DNA of 17,462 bases from Clostridiales bacterium. Lineage in GTDB: Bacteria > Bacillota > Clostridia > Oscillospirales > Acutalibacteraceae. The position numbers and the translations under genes are program-made. The number at the start of each line of letters is the position of its first letter. Within the stretch, counting starts at the first letter, position 1. Below the pieces are notes generated by a model. That model was not told where the DNA came from and did not search any database. It was given only the letters and a program-made list of their open reading frames with translations. This document shows positions 1 through 7,590 of this stretch, in pieces. The stretch is from positions 49,543 through 67,004 of the forward strand of contig DXXH01000001.1 of NCBI GenBank assembly GCA_019416395.1, written 5' to 3'.

Positions 1-103
1 CGCTTACTCACCTGAAACCAAACCGTTCACCCGGCGTCCGCGGGGGAAACTTCTTGCAAGACTCCTGCTCGCTTTATGAAAGACAGTAGGCAAAGAACTT
101 TTA
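1..103. repeat. Direct repeat copy A (left copy, at the window edge)
   Basis: This copy matches positions 123-225 at 98 of 103 positions, counted by eye; the differences are at 56, 59, 76, 87 and 88. The period is 122 bp and the copies are separated by a 19-bp GC-rich spacer (104-122). Read on the minus strand, each copy starts TAAAAGTTCTTTGCC and ends GGTGAGTAAGCG. The copy touches the first base of the window, so the element may be longer or present in more copies to the left. Inside it are a short possible hairpin (CCCG/CGGG in minus sense) and a degenerate CTTT/AAAG stem, but no clear intrinsic terminator. It is probably a dispersed intergenic repeat; its function is unknown. Confidence 0.85.
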
Positions 104-122
104 CGTCGCGGGGCGTGCGCTG

Positions 123-225
123 CGCTTACTCACCTGAAACCAAACCGTTCACCCGGCGTCCGCGGGGGAAACTTCTTACAGGACTCCTGCTCGCTTTTTG
201 AAAGACAGCGGGCAAAGAACTTTTA
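123..225. repeat. Direct repeat copy B, starting at the rsfS stop codon
   Basis: This is the second copy of the 103-bp repeat. In transcription sense its first three bases are the TAA stop codon of rsfS (223-225), and similarity to copy A stops abruptly at 226. The repeat therefore supplies, or coincides with, the end of the gene. All differences from copy A are single-base substitutions without indels. The position directly downstream of an operon end suggests a 3'-UTR or transcript-end element, but I see no GC stem with a T-run that would make it a standard terminator. Confidence 0.85.
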
Positions 226-579
226 TGCTTCTTCCTCGGACTGCCAATCCACTTTCTTGCCGTCTGCCCACAGCCGGTCCAGGTCGTAGAAATCCCGGCC
301 TTCCTGGGTAAAAATGTGAACCACCACATTGCCCCAATCCAGCAGAATCCAGGAATTGGACCGGTACCCTTCCATACGGGCGGGGGGCAGGCCCTCACCT
401 TTCAGCTTTTCGTCCAGCTCATCGGCCAACGCCCGCACGTGGGTGTTATTGTTACCGGTGGCAATGACGAAATAATCTGCCAGGCTGGACACTGTTTCGA
501 TCTCTATCACATTGAGCTTTTCCGCTTTTTTACTGTCCAAAAAAGCGGCTGCCTTCTTTGCCAGTTCCAAAGACGTCAT
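223..579 (-). CDS. rsfS: Ribosomal silencing factor RsfS (Iojap/DUF143 family)
   Basis: The 118-residue protein is a full-length RsfS/Iojap homologue. The family binds ribosomal protein L14 on the free 50S subunit and blocks joining with 30S, lowering translation when nutrients are short. Family features seen are the N-terminal helix (SLELAKKAAAFLDSKKAEKL), the VSSLADYFVIATGNNNTHVRAL block (about residues 30-51) and the ARMEGYRSNSWILLDWGNVVVHIF block (about 67-90), followed by the REFYDL-like RDFYDLDRLW. The ATG at 579 overlaps the TGA of nadD-yqeK by four bases (ATGA), so translation is probably coupled. The acidic end SEEEA runs directly into the TAA that begins the 103-bp repeat. It is the last gene in this part of the minus-strand run. 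Assignment is secure; activity is inferred from the family. Confidence 0.95.
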   Translation of the reverse strand: MTSLELAKKAAAFLDSKKAEKLNVIEIETVSSLADYFVIATGNNNTHVRALADELDEKLKGEGLPPARMEGYRSNSWILLDWGNVVVHIFTQEGRDFYDLDRLWADGKKVDWQSEEEA

Positions 580-1772
580 GCTTGTTGCTCCTTTTTCTCT
601 AAGGTAAAAATCGCGTCGTTATACGCATCGATGGATTCCGCCGCCACAGGCAGTTTTTGACCCATCAGCTCATCTACAGTAAAGCGGATCCCTTCCACCA
701 TGGCTTCTTCCAGGCTGTTGTCCGCCAGCCGCCGCATCTCGTCCACGCCGGGGTAATCCCGGTCGGCAGAGATATAATCCGCCACGAACAGCACTTTCTC
801 CAAAAGGGTCATGTTCCCTTTACCGCTGGTATGGCATTCCACTGCGGCCACGATTTCCGGACTCACGTCCCCCAGCTTTTTCCGGATATAGGCTGCTCCG
901 GACAGGGCATGCCACAGCTTCCGGTTACGCTTCTGGGGGTTGCTCAGTATTATACCAGAATCCGCCAGTATTTTCAACTGTTCCTCTGCCGGCGTATCCT
1001 TCATAATATCGTGGAGAATTCCCGCCAAACGGGCCTTTTCCACATCGGCTCCGTACCGTTCCGCCAGCCTGGCCGCTTCCGCCGCCACACACTGGCTGTG
1101 ATAAAACCGCTTCTCCGTCAGATGGGTTTTCACTTCCGCCTCATATTGGGAATAATCCATTGTGTCCCGTCCTTTCCTGTAAATACCATGCTCCTGAATA
1201 TAAGCCGCCACCTTGTCCGGCACCAAAGGGGTAATGTCCCTGCCCTGGTTGACCCACTCCCGCACCTGGGTAGAGGAAACAGGCAAATAGGGGATATTCT
1301 CCAAAACACACCGGGCGCCATACCGGGACTCATATTCTTCCTTTTTCATCTGGAGCTTTCCCATGCCGTGAAGGCTCCGGGGAGTAGCGCACACGGTCGC
1401 CAGAAAGAAAATGGTTTCCGGCCGGTACCACTGCTCTACCGTGAGGAACATATCCTCTCCCATCAAAAGGTAAAACTGATCTTGAGGATACAGGGAACGC
1501 AGTTCTTCCAAGGTGTCAGCGGTGAAGCTTTTCCCTTCCCGCCGCATCTCAAGTTCCGAAACCTGTAGGTTCGGCCTGTCCCCCACCGCCAAACGGCACA
1601 TGGCCAACCGGTCCTTTCCGCTGGCCAGGTCAGGCGCAGCCTTGTGGGGCGGTACATGGGTGGGGATCAAAAGCACCCTGTCCAGGTTCAGTCTCCTGGA
1701 AAATTCCTGCAGCAAATGGAGATGGCCCCGGTGAATGGGGTTAAACGTTCCGCCGTAAATGCCTGTTTTCAA
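576..1772 (-). CDS. nadD-yqeK: Fused nicotinate-nucleotide adenylyltransferase (NadD) and YqeK-type HD-domain phosphohydrolase
   Basis: One uninterrupted 398-residue frame carries two enzymes usually encoded by adjacent genes. Residues 1-204 are NadD, which adenylates nicotinate mononucleotide to deamido-NAD. It shows the nucleotidyltransferase signature GGTFNPIHRGH (7-17) and the late SSTQVR motif (166-171). Residues 205-398 are YqeK, an HD-superfamily Ap4A-type hydrolase, with likely metal ligands H225, H254/D255, H288, H314 and D332. The start is a TTG at 1772, 13 bp after the yhbY stop and behind GGGGGAGG; an upstream in-frame extension (to 1838) would overlap yhbY and lacks similarity to NadD. 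At the junction the bases encoding RKGR look like a Shine-Dalgarno (AGGAAAGG), followed by an in-frame ATG at 1160, so free YqeK may also be made. The 3' end overlaps rsfS by 4 bp. Confidence 0.92.
   Translation of the reverse strand: MKTGIYGGTFNPIHRGHLHLLQEFSRRLNLDRVLLIPTHVPPHKAAPDLASGKDRLAMCRLAVGDRPNLQVSELEMRREGKSFTADTLEELRSLYPQDQFYLLMGEDMFLTVEQWYRPETIFFLATVCATPRSLHGMGKLQMKKEEYESRYGARCVLENIPYLPVSSTQVREWVNQGRDITPLVPDKVAAYIQEHGIYRKGRDTMDYSQYEAEVKTHLTEKRFYHSQCVAAEAARLAERYGADVEKARLAGILHDIMKDTPAEEQLKILADSGIILSNPQKRNRKLWHALSGAAYIRKKLGDVSPEIVAAVECHTSGKGNMTLLEKVLFVADYISADRDYPGVDEMRRLADNSLEEAMVEGIRFTVDELMGQKLPVAAESIDAYNDAIFTLEKKEQQA
1158..1180 (-). promoter_or_regulatory. Putative internal ribosome binding site and ATG start for YqeK inside the nadD-yqeK frame
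   Basis: On the minus strand ACAGGAAAGGACGGGACACA precedes ATG (1160-1158). The AAAGGA core lies about nine bases from the ATG. That ATG begins the YqeK domain, with MDYSQY resembling a normal YqeK N-terminus, and NadD has just ended with a typical EHGIY C-terminus. No stop codon separates the domains. The site could drive separate YqeK synthesis or be a relic of two former genes. Initiation here is an inference. Confidence 0.5.
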
Positions 1773-1785
1773 CGTCCTCCCCCTT

Positions 1786-2082
1786 TCAGCGGGGCAGGAC
1801 AATCTTCGGATCTTTTTTCTTTTTCCGGTAAAGCACAAACCGTGAACCGATCACCTGCACCACGTCGCTTCCCGTTTGCCGGGCGATTTCTTCCGCTGCT
1901 TCCCGGGAACTCATGGGAGAGGATTCCGGCAGCACCCGGCCCTTGATCAGCTCCCGCTTTTCCAGGGCGTCGTCGGCCTGCTTGATCAGCTCCGGGCTCA
2001 TGCCGGATTTTCCCATCATCAAAATGGTATCCTCGTTCACCGCTAGAGAACGGAGATACGCGCGCTGTTTGCTTGTTAACAT
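1786..2082 (-). CDS. yhbY: YhbY-family (CRM domain) RNA-binding protein
   Basis: The 98-residue protein matches the YhbY family from end to end. It begins MLTSKQRAYLRSLA, has the RNA-binding GxxG loop of the CRM fold as GKSG (residues 24-27; many relatives have GKGG), then ELIKQADDALEKRELIKGRVL and a C-terminal VVQVIGSRFVLYR block. Family members associate with pre-50S ribosomal particles and are thought to aid large-subunit assembly. The ATG at 2082 has a good AAGGAG six bases upstream. It lies 37 bp after rdgB and 13 bp before nadD-yqeK, the same yhbY-nadD-yqeK-rsfS order as in Bacillus subtilis. The basic RKKKKDPK tail fits nucleic-acid binding. Confidence 0.92.
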   Translation of the reverse strand: MLTSKQRAYLRSLAVNEDTILMMGKSGMSPELIKQADDALEKRELIKGRVLPESSPMSSREAAEEIARQTGSDVVQVIGSRFVLYRKKKKDPKIVLPR

Positions 2083-2119
2083 ACTTTTCTCCTTGTTCCA
2101 GTTGGATTTTCTTTCCAGC

Positions 2120-2689
2120 TTATTTCCCTTTCAAATACTCCCGAAGCTTTTCCTCAAATTCGGAAAAAGCCTTCCCCCGATGGCTGCGGGCGTCCTTTTC
2201 CTCATCGGTCATTTCCCCAAAGGTGCGCCCTTCCTGTTCAAAGATGGAATCGTATCCAAAGCCGTTTTCTCCCCGGGACTCAAAAGCGATGGTGCCGTAG
2301 CACTTGCCCTCTGCGTCGATCCTGTCCCCATTGGGGAACACACAACACACCGCGCTGACAAAATGGGCACCCCGCTGCTCTTGGGGAACTCCCTGGAGCT
2401 TCTCCAGCACAGTCAGCCGCCGTTTTCCAGGCTGGGCAAACCGGGCGGAGTAAATCCCCGGCGCGCCGTCCAGATAATCCACGCACAAGCCCGAATCATC
2501 GGCCACAGCAGGCAATCCCGTTTCCTTGCAGGCGGATTCCGCTTTGATAAAGGCGTTTTCCCCAAAGGTGGTTCCCGTCTCCTCTGGCTCGGACAGCTCC
2601 GCAGTCACCACCTGTATTCCCATGGGTTCCAGCATACGCTTAAATTCCACGATTTTCCCCTGATTATGGGTAGCGATTACAATTTTCAT
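2120..2689 (-). CDS. rdgB: Non-canonical purine NTP pyrophosphatase (RdgB/HAM1 family, dITP/XTP)
   Basis: The 189-residue protein is a standard-length HAM1/RdgB enzyme, which hydrolyses dITP, ITP and XTP to the monophosphate and pyrophosphate and keeps deaminated purines out of DNA and RNA. Visible motifs are the N-terminal IATHNQGK (about 5-12), TFGENAFIKA (41-50), the catalytic ADDSGL (63-68), PGIYSARFA (77-85), GFGYDSIF (143-150) and the purine-specificity SHRGKA (169-174). The ATG at 2689 follows AAAGGA at normal spacing. It lies 21 bp after ftsY and 37 bp before yhbY, so it is probably on the same transcript. The protein is predicted to be cytosolic. The assignment is firm. Confidence 0.95.
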   Translation of the reverse strand: MKIVIATHNQGKIVEFKRMLEPMGIQVVTAELSEPEETGTTFGENAFIKAESACKETGLPAVADDSGLCVDYLDGAPGIYSARFAQPGKRRLTVLEKLQGVPQEQRGAHFVSAVCCVFPNGDRIDAEGKCYGTIAFESRGENGFGYDSIFEQEGRTFGEMTDEEKDARSHRGKAFSEFEEKLREYLKGK

Positions 2690-2710
2690 TTCCCTGATCC
2701 TTTCCCGGTT

Positions 2711-3970
2711 TTATTCCTGATCCCGTTTCCGGCCAAAGGGCCAGAAACGCCTGCGCTTCTTTTCCGGTTCCGCCTGAGGTTCTTCTTCTCCGGACTCCTT
2801 TTGAGGCTCGTCCTGAGACTCTTCCGGAGTCACTTCCTGGGAGTGTTCCTGTTCAGGCTCTTTTTCTTCCGGTTCTTCCCCCAGCATGGTGTCAATATCC
2901 GACAGCAGGCTTTCTTCCGAAAGGGCTTCTTCTGGAGACTCTGCCCCTTCCAGAAGCTCTTCGGAAAGAAGCTCCCGCTCCTCCCGGGCTTCCTCTGCTT
3001 CTGCCTGGGCTTCCAGTTCCGCCCGCTCCCGGTCTTCTGCAAAGGCAGGGGTATCGTCTACCTGGTTGTCAAACAAAGCGTCGGCAAAGGATGTGGCGTC
3101 AAAGGGCTGCAAATCGTCCACCTGTTCCCCCACGCCGATAAATTTCACCGGCAGTCCCAACTCTTGCTTGATGGGCAGCACTACTCCGCCCTTGGGGGTG
3201 CCGTCCAGCTTGGTCAGCACAATTCCGGTAATGCCCGCGGCGCTCTGAAATTCTCTAGCCTGGTTTACCGCGTTTTGTCCGGTGGCGGCGTCCAGCACCA
3301 ACAAGGTTTCCCGGTCACAGCCAGGCAGCTCCCGGTCGATCACACGGGAGATTTTCCCCAGCTCGTCCATCAGGTTCTTCTTGTTGTGCAGCCGTCCCGC
3401 TGTATCGCAGATGATCACATCGCAATTCCGGGCCTTAGCCGCGGCAATGGTATCGAACACTACCGCCGCGGGATCGGCTCCCTCTTTGTGTTTGATCAAA
3501 GGAACTCCGGCCCGTCCGGCCCAAACCTCAAGCTGCTCGATGGCCGCTGCCCGGAACGTATCCGCCGCCCCCAGGATCACCGACTTTCCCTCACCCTTCA
3601 GGCGGGAAGCCAGCTTGCCGATGGTGGTGGTTTTTCCCACTCCGTTCACGCCGATCACCAAAATAATGGACGGCTTGGTGGAGATGTGCAGGGTGTCGTC
3701 CCCTTGGAGCATTTCGGACACGATCCCTTTTAATTCTCCCATAATCAGGCTGGGGTCGGTAATGCCCTTTTCCTTAATCTTCCCCCGCAGCTGGTCACAA
3801 ATGTACTCAGCGGTATTCACACCCACGTCTCCCATCACCAGCAGCTCTTCCAATTCCTCAAAAAGCTCCTCGTCAATCTTGGTGAAGGAATTCACCATCT
3901 GGGTAATCTGACCGCTGATATTATCCCGGGTTTTTTTCAGCCCTTCCCGGATCTTGTCAAAGAAGCCCAT
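2711..3970 (-). CDS. ftsY: Signal recognition particle receptor FtsY, with a C-terminal acidic extension
   Basis: The 419-residue protein is the SRP receptor GTPase that docks SRP-ribosome complexes at the inner membrane. A short amphipathic N-terminus (MGFFDKIREGLKK) leads into the helical N domain (about 30-95). The G domain follows with P-loop GVNGVGKTT (107-115), DTFRAAA (137-143), DTAGR (189-193), TKLDG (253-257) and GVGEQVDDLQPF (279-290). The catalytic part ends near residue 302. About 117 further residues follow: a Glu-rich, low-complexity segment (310-403) and a basic/aromatic tip with KKRRRFWPFGRKR (404-416). In E. coli the acidic A region is N-terminal, so this order is unusual. 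The ATG at 3970 follows AGAGGAAG. It lies 43 bp after smc and 21 bp before rdgB. Confidence 0.96.
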   Translation of the reverse strand: MGFFDKIREGLKKTRDNISGQITQMVNSFTKIDEELFEELEELLVMGDVGVNTAEYICDQLRGKIKEKGITDPSLIMGELKGIVSEMLQGDDTLHISTKPSIILVIGVNGVGKTTTIGKLASRLKGEGKSVILGAADTFRAAAIEQLEVWAGRAGVPLIKHKEGADPAAVVFDTIAAAKARNCDVIICDTAGRLHNKKNLMDELGKISRVIDRELPGCDRETLLVLDAATGQNAVNQAREFQSAAGITGIVLTKLDGTPKGGVVLPIKQELGLPVKFIGVGEQVDDLQPFDATSFADALFDNQVDDTPAFAEDRERAELEAQAEAEEAREERELLSEELLEGAESPEEALSEESLLSDIDTMLGEEPEEKEPEQEHSQEVTPEESQDEPQKESGEEEPQAEPEKKRRRFWPFGRKRDQE

Positions 3971-4013
3971 ACATTTCTTCCTCTCTGTGTCTGTAATGGT
4001 TCTGGCCTTGGCC

Positions 4014-7000
4014 TTATGTTCCGAATTCCGCCGCTTCTTCCGTACGCAGCGCCAGCAGTTTGGAAATCCCCTGATCCTGCATGGTCACACCATACAGCAT
4101 GTCCGAACCTTCCATGGTGCCCCGGCGGTGGGTGATGGTGATAAACTGGGAATTCCCGCTCATACGCCGCAGGTACTGGGCAAACCGGGTCACGTTCACA
4201 TCGTCCAAGGCGGCCTCGATCTCGTCCAGCACGCAGAACGGCGGCGGGTTTACCCGCATAATGGCGAAGTAGATAGAGATGGCCACCAGGGCCTTTTCCC
4301 CGCCGGACAAAGACTCGATATGGGTAACGATCTTCCCCGGGGGGTGGACCTTGATCTCAATGCCCGAAGTGAGCACGTCGCTTTCATCGGTGAAGGAAAG
4401 GCTTCCCGTACCGCCCCCAAACAGCTCCCGGAAAATCTGACCGAAGTTCTCGTTGATCTGCTGGAAACGCTCCGTGAACTGCTGGCGCATATGCTTTGTC
4501 AGGTCCTGGATCAAGTCCAGCAGTTCCGCCTTGGATTTCTCCACATCGCCAATCTGGGTCTTCAAAAACTCATACCGCTGGGACACCTCTTGGTATTCCA
4601 CCACAGCGCCCACATTTACGGCCCCCAGAGCTTTGATCTTATTTTTCAGCTCTTGCAGCCGCCGCTGGGCAGTGGGAAGATCTTCGATCTTTTCCCCCAC
4701 CTCTTCCGCTTCCCGGCGGGTAAGCTCGTACTCGTCCCACATACGGGACAGAATGGTGTCATATTCCTTCTGCAAATTCTCCGACCGCTCCTGGAGCCTG
4801 GCCAGTTCGTGGCCCACGTTCTCTCGCTGAGCTGTGGCTTCCCGCTCCCGTTCCCGGAGCTTGGCAGCCTCTTGTTCCAGACCGGTCCGTTTTTCTCCCA
4901 TAGATTTCAGGCTCTGCCGGGTGGATTCCGCCTGTTGCCGCAGCTGCTGAGCCTGCTCCAAGGTGGCCTTGCGCTGTTCTTCCAGCTGGGTGCTTTTTTC
5001 TTCCAACTCCTGGATCTCCTGCCGCAGCCGTTCCACAGCCCCGGCGGAATCCCGTTTCCGTTCCTCTAAGCCTGCCACAGCGGCCGCCAAAGCGTCCCGG
5101 TCCTTCTGAGCGGAAAATTCCCCCATGCGGATTTCCTGAATGGTCTGGGAAATATCCTCGCACCGGGCCATTTGTTCTTCTCGGCTGCCGGAAAGCTTTT
5201 GGTTTTCCTCTTGCGCTTTTTGCACCTGCTCTTCCAGCTGGGCAATGGCTTTGCGGGTTTCCTGTTCCCGCTCTCCCAGCTCTTTCAGCCTCCCAGCGGA
5301 ATCCGTCCGTTCCCGCTCCAGACTGGCCGCGTTTTCCGTTAGCTGTTCCAGCTCCCGGCTGACCCGGGAGCATTCTGAGCTGATGCGGATATACTCTTCC
5401 TGGGCGGAAGCGAATTCCCCCCGGGCGGCTTCCAATTCCCCTTCACAAGAGGAAAGTTCCTCTTGCCGCTGATGGAACTCCGCTTCCGCCGCTTTGGCTT
5501 TCTTATCCAGTTCCGCCGCTTTTTCCCGGATCCGCTGGATCTCGGACGCCCGGTTCAAAAGCCCGGAATTCCGCCCCTTGGAACCACCAGTCAGGGAACC
5601 GCCGGTATTGACCACCTGGCCGTCCAAACTCACCACCCGCAGACGGTAGCCTGTCCGCTTGGCAATGGCGGTGGCGCTGTCCAAATCCTCGGCCACCGCG
5701 ATCCGCCCCAAAAGGGAATCCCGGATCTCATTGTATTTGGGCTCACAGGAACACAGCGTATTGGCCATGCCCACAAACCCTGGCATCTCCTCTATATCCC
5801 GGGGATTGTACACGTTCCCCCGAATGGTGGTCAAGGGCAGGAAGGTGGCCCGGCCCCAATCACGCTGCTTTAACAGACGAATGGCGTTTTTGGCATCCTG
5901 CTCCGTCTCCACCACCACATTCTGCATGGATGCTCCCAGCGCTGTCTCCAACGCCACAGAATATTCCCCGGGGGTTTTCAGCAGCTGGGTCACCGGGCCG
6001 CAAATCCCGGACAGCAGCCCCCGGCTTGCCTCTTTCATCACCGATTTCACGCTCTGGGCAAAACCTTCCAGGTTCCGTTCCAGATCTTCCAGCAGCTTGG
6101 CCCGGCGCATTTGCTCCCCCACATCCAAGGTTAGCTGGTTCCAGGTTTCCCGGGCGGCCTGGGCGCGCTTCCGACGGCTTTCCAATCGCATTTCATAGCC
6201 TTTTACCGCATTGTCGCGGCCTGCTACAGCTTGTTGGGCGTCTTCCCGCATTTCCTTCAGCTGGGCCGCTTCCTGTTGAGCGGCTTCCAGGCGTTCCTGG
6301 GCCTGTTTGACGCTTTCGTCCACAGCCCCGGCCCGCAGGCGGATTTCCGCCATCGAGGACTGGGTGGAAGAAAGCTTGATCCGCTCTTCCGCCAGCGAGG
6401 CGTTATACTCCGCCAGCTCCACAGCGGCCTGCTCCATCTGCCGGGTGGCCTGGTCGGCTCCCTGGCGCAGTTCTTCCAGCCGCTGGGTAAAGGACAGCAT
6501 TCTGTCACGGCTCTCCCCGATCTGCTTTTCCTTTGCGGCGATTTCTGCCCGCTTTTCTGCAATCTCCCGGTCCGTGTCTTCTCCGGAACGGGAAGCTTCC
6601 TCAATCTGCCCTTCCAGCCGGTGGATATTTTCCCGGTTGTGGGCTACGTCATTTTCCAAAAGGCTGGCTTCCCCTTCCCCGCGCACGGCCTTCTCGTCCA
6701 GAGAAGCAGCGGTGGTGCGGGCTTCTTCCATCTCAATGGTGCACCGGTTGGTCTCCCGGTAATTTTCTTCCGTCCGCTGGGCAATGGTTTGGATTTCCTC
6801 TTCCAATTCGTTGTGCTGGGCTTGCACCAGGGTGATCTTCTCCCCGTGCTCCCGCAGCATTCTCCCGGAACGGTCCAGGGTCTCCAGCCAAATGCCAATC
6901 TCCAGGCCCTTTTTCTCCTTGTCATAGGCGATAAACTGCTCCGCCTTTTCCGCCTGAATCCGCAAAGGCTCCACCCGGCTTTCCAGCTCGGATAAGATAT

Positions 7001-7577
7001 CCCGCAGCCGCACCAGGTTTTCCTCTGCTTTATTCAAGCGCCGCTCGGACTCTTCCTTCCGGTAACGGTAGCGGGAAATTCCCGAAGCTTCCTCGAAAAT
7101 CTCCCGGCGGTCCTCGGAACGGGCGGCCACAATGCTGTCGATCTTGCCTTGACCGATGATGGAATAACCGTCCCTTCCCAAGCCCGTATCCATGAAAAGC
7201 TCATTGATGTCCTTCAAGCGCACGGTGCTTTTATTGAGCAGGTATTCGCTTTCCCCGGATCGGTAATACCGCCGGGTAACGGCCACCGTATCATTGTCAA
7301 AGGGCAGGCGCCGGTCGCTGTTGTCGATGGTCAGGGTGACTTCCGCAAACCCCAGGGCTTTCCGCTGGGGAGTGCCGTTGAAAATCACGTCTTCCATCTT
7401 GGAACAGCGCAGCGTCCGCACAGACTGCTCCCCCAGCACCCAGCGCATGGCGTCGCTGATATTGCTTTTGCCGCTGCCGTTGGGGCCCACCACCGAGGTG
7501 ATCCCCCGCTCAAACTGCAAGGTGGTTTTATCGGGAAAGGTCTTGAACCCCTGCAATTCCAAAGACTTTAAAATCAT
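4014..7577 (-). CDS. smc: Chromosome segregation/condensation protein SMC
   Basis: The 1187-residue protein has full bacterial SMC architecture and nearly the same length as B. subtilis Smc. SMC dimers with ScpA/ScpB load near the origin and organise the chromosome arms. The N-terminal ATPase half has the P-loop GPNGSGKSN (31-39). Two long Glu/Gln/Arg-rich coiled-coil arms flank a hinge (about 520-665) that ends with the Gly-rich GGSLTGGS. The C-terminal half has the ABC signature LSGGEKAL (1090-1097) and Walker B VLDEIEAALDD (about 1116-1126). The ATG at 7577 is chosen because MILKSLELQGFKTF is the conserved N-terminus and AAGGA lies just upstream; an open extension to 7715 only runs into the radical SAM gene. 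scpA and scpB are not in the window. Confidence 0.97.
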   Translation of the reverse strand: MILKSLELQGFKTFPDKTTLQFERGITSVVGPNGSGKSNISDAMRWVLGEQSVRTLRCSKMEDVIFNGTPQRKALGFAEVTLTIDNSDRRLPFDNDTVAVTRRYYRSGESEYLLNKSTVRLKDINELFMDTGLGRDGYSIIGQGKIDSIVAARSEDRREIFEEASGISRYRYRKEESERRLNKAEENLVRLRDILSELESRVEPLRIQAEKAEQFIAYDKEKKGLEIGIWLETLDRSGRMLREHGEKITLVQAQHNELEEEIQTIAQRTEENYRETNRCTIEMEEARTTAASLDEKAVRGEGEASLLENDVAHNRENIHRLEGQIEEASRSGEDTDREIAEKRAEIAAKEKQIGESRDRMLSFTQRLEELRQGADQATRQMEQAAVELAEYNASLAEERIKLSSTQSSMAEIRLRAGAVDESVKQAQERLEAAQQEAAQLKEMREDAQQAVAGRDNAVKGYEMRLESRRKRAQAARETWNQLTLDVGEQMRRAKLLEDLERNLEGFAQSVKSVMKEASRGLLSGICGPVTQLLKTPGEYSVALETALGASMQNVVVETEQDAKNAIRLLKQRDWGRATFLPLTTIRGNVYNPRDIEEMPGFVGMANTLCSCEPKYNEIRDSLLGRIAVAEDLDSATAIAKRTGYRLRVVSLDGQVVNTGGSLTGGSKGRNSGLLNRASEIQRIREKAAELDKKAKAAEAEFHQRQEELSSCEGELEAARGEFASAQEEYIRISSECSRVSRELEQLTENAASLERERTDSAGRLKELGEREQETRKAIAQLEEQVQKAQEENQKLSGSREEQMARCEDISQTIQEIRMGEFSAQKDRDALAAAVAGLEERKRDSAGAVERLRQEIQELEEKSTQLEEQRKATLEQAQQLRQQAESTRQSLKSMGEKRTGLEQEAAKLREREREATAQRENVGHELARLQERSENLQKEYDTILSRMWDEYELTRREAEEVGEKIEDLPTAQRRLQELKNKIKALGAVNVGAVVEYQEVSQRYEFLKTQIGDVEKSKAELLDLIQDLTKHMRQQFTERFQQINENFGQIFRELFGGGTGSLSFTDESDVLTSGIEIKVHPPGKIVTHIESLSGGEKALVAISIYFAIMRVNPPPFCVLDEIEAALDDVNVTRFAQYLRRMSGNSQFITITHRRGTMEGSDMLYGVTMQDQGISKLLALRTEEAAEFGT

Positions 7578-7590
7578 GGCTTTCCTTCTT

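Noticed and set aside
1..225. A 31-codon frame ending in VNGLVSGE present in both repeat copies
   Set aside because: It has no start codon or ribosome binding site of its own, and four of the five base differences change an amino acid, so there is no sign of protein-level selection.
1..225. CRISPR array
   Set aside because: There are only two 103-bp copies with one 19-bp spacer and no cas genes; unit length and spacing do not fit.
198..226. Possible plus-strand promoter (TTGAAA, 17 bases, TTTTAT) pointing into rsfS antisense
   Set aside because: Only four matches in the -10 and a non-consensus -35; copy A does not keep the -35. Too weak to report.
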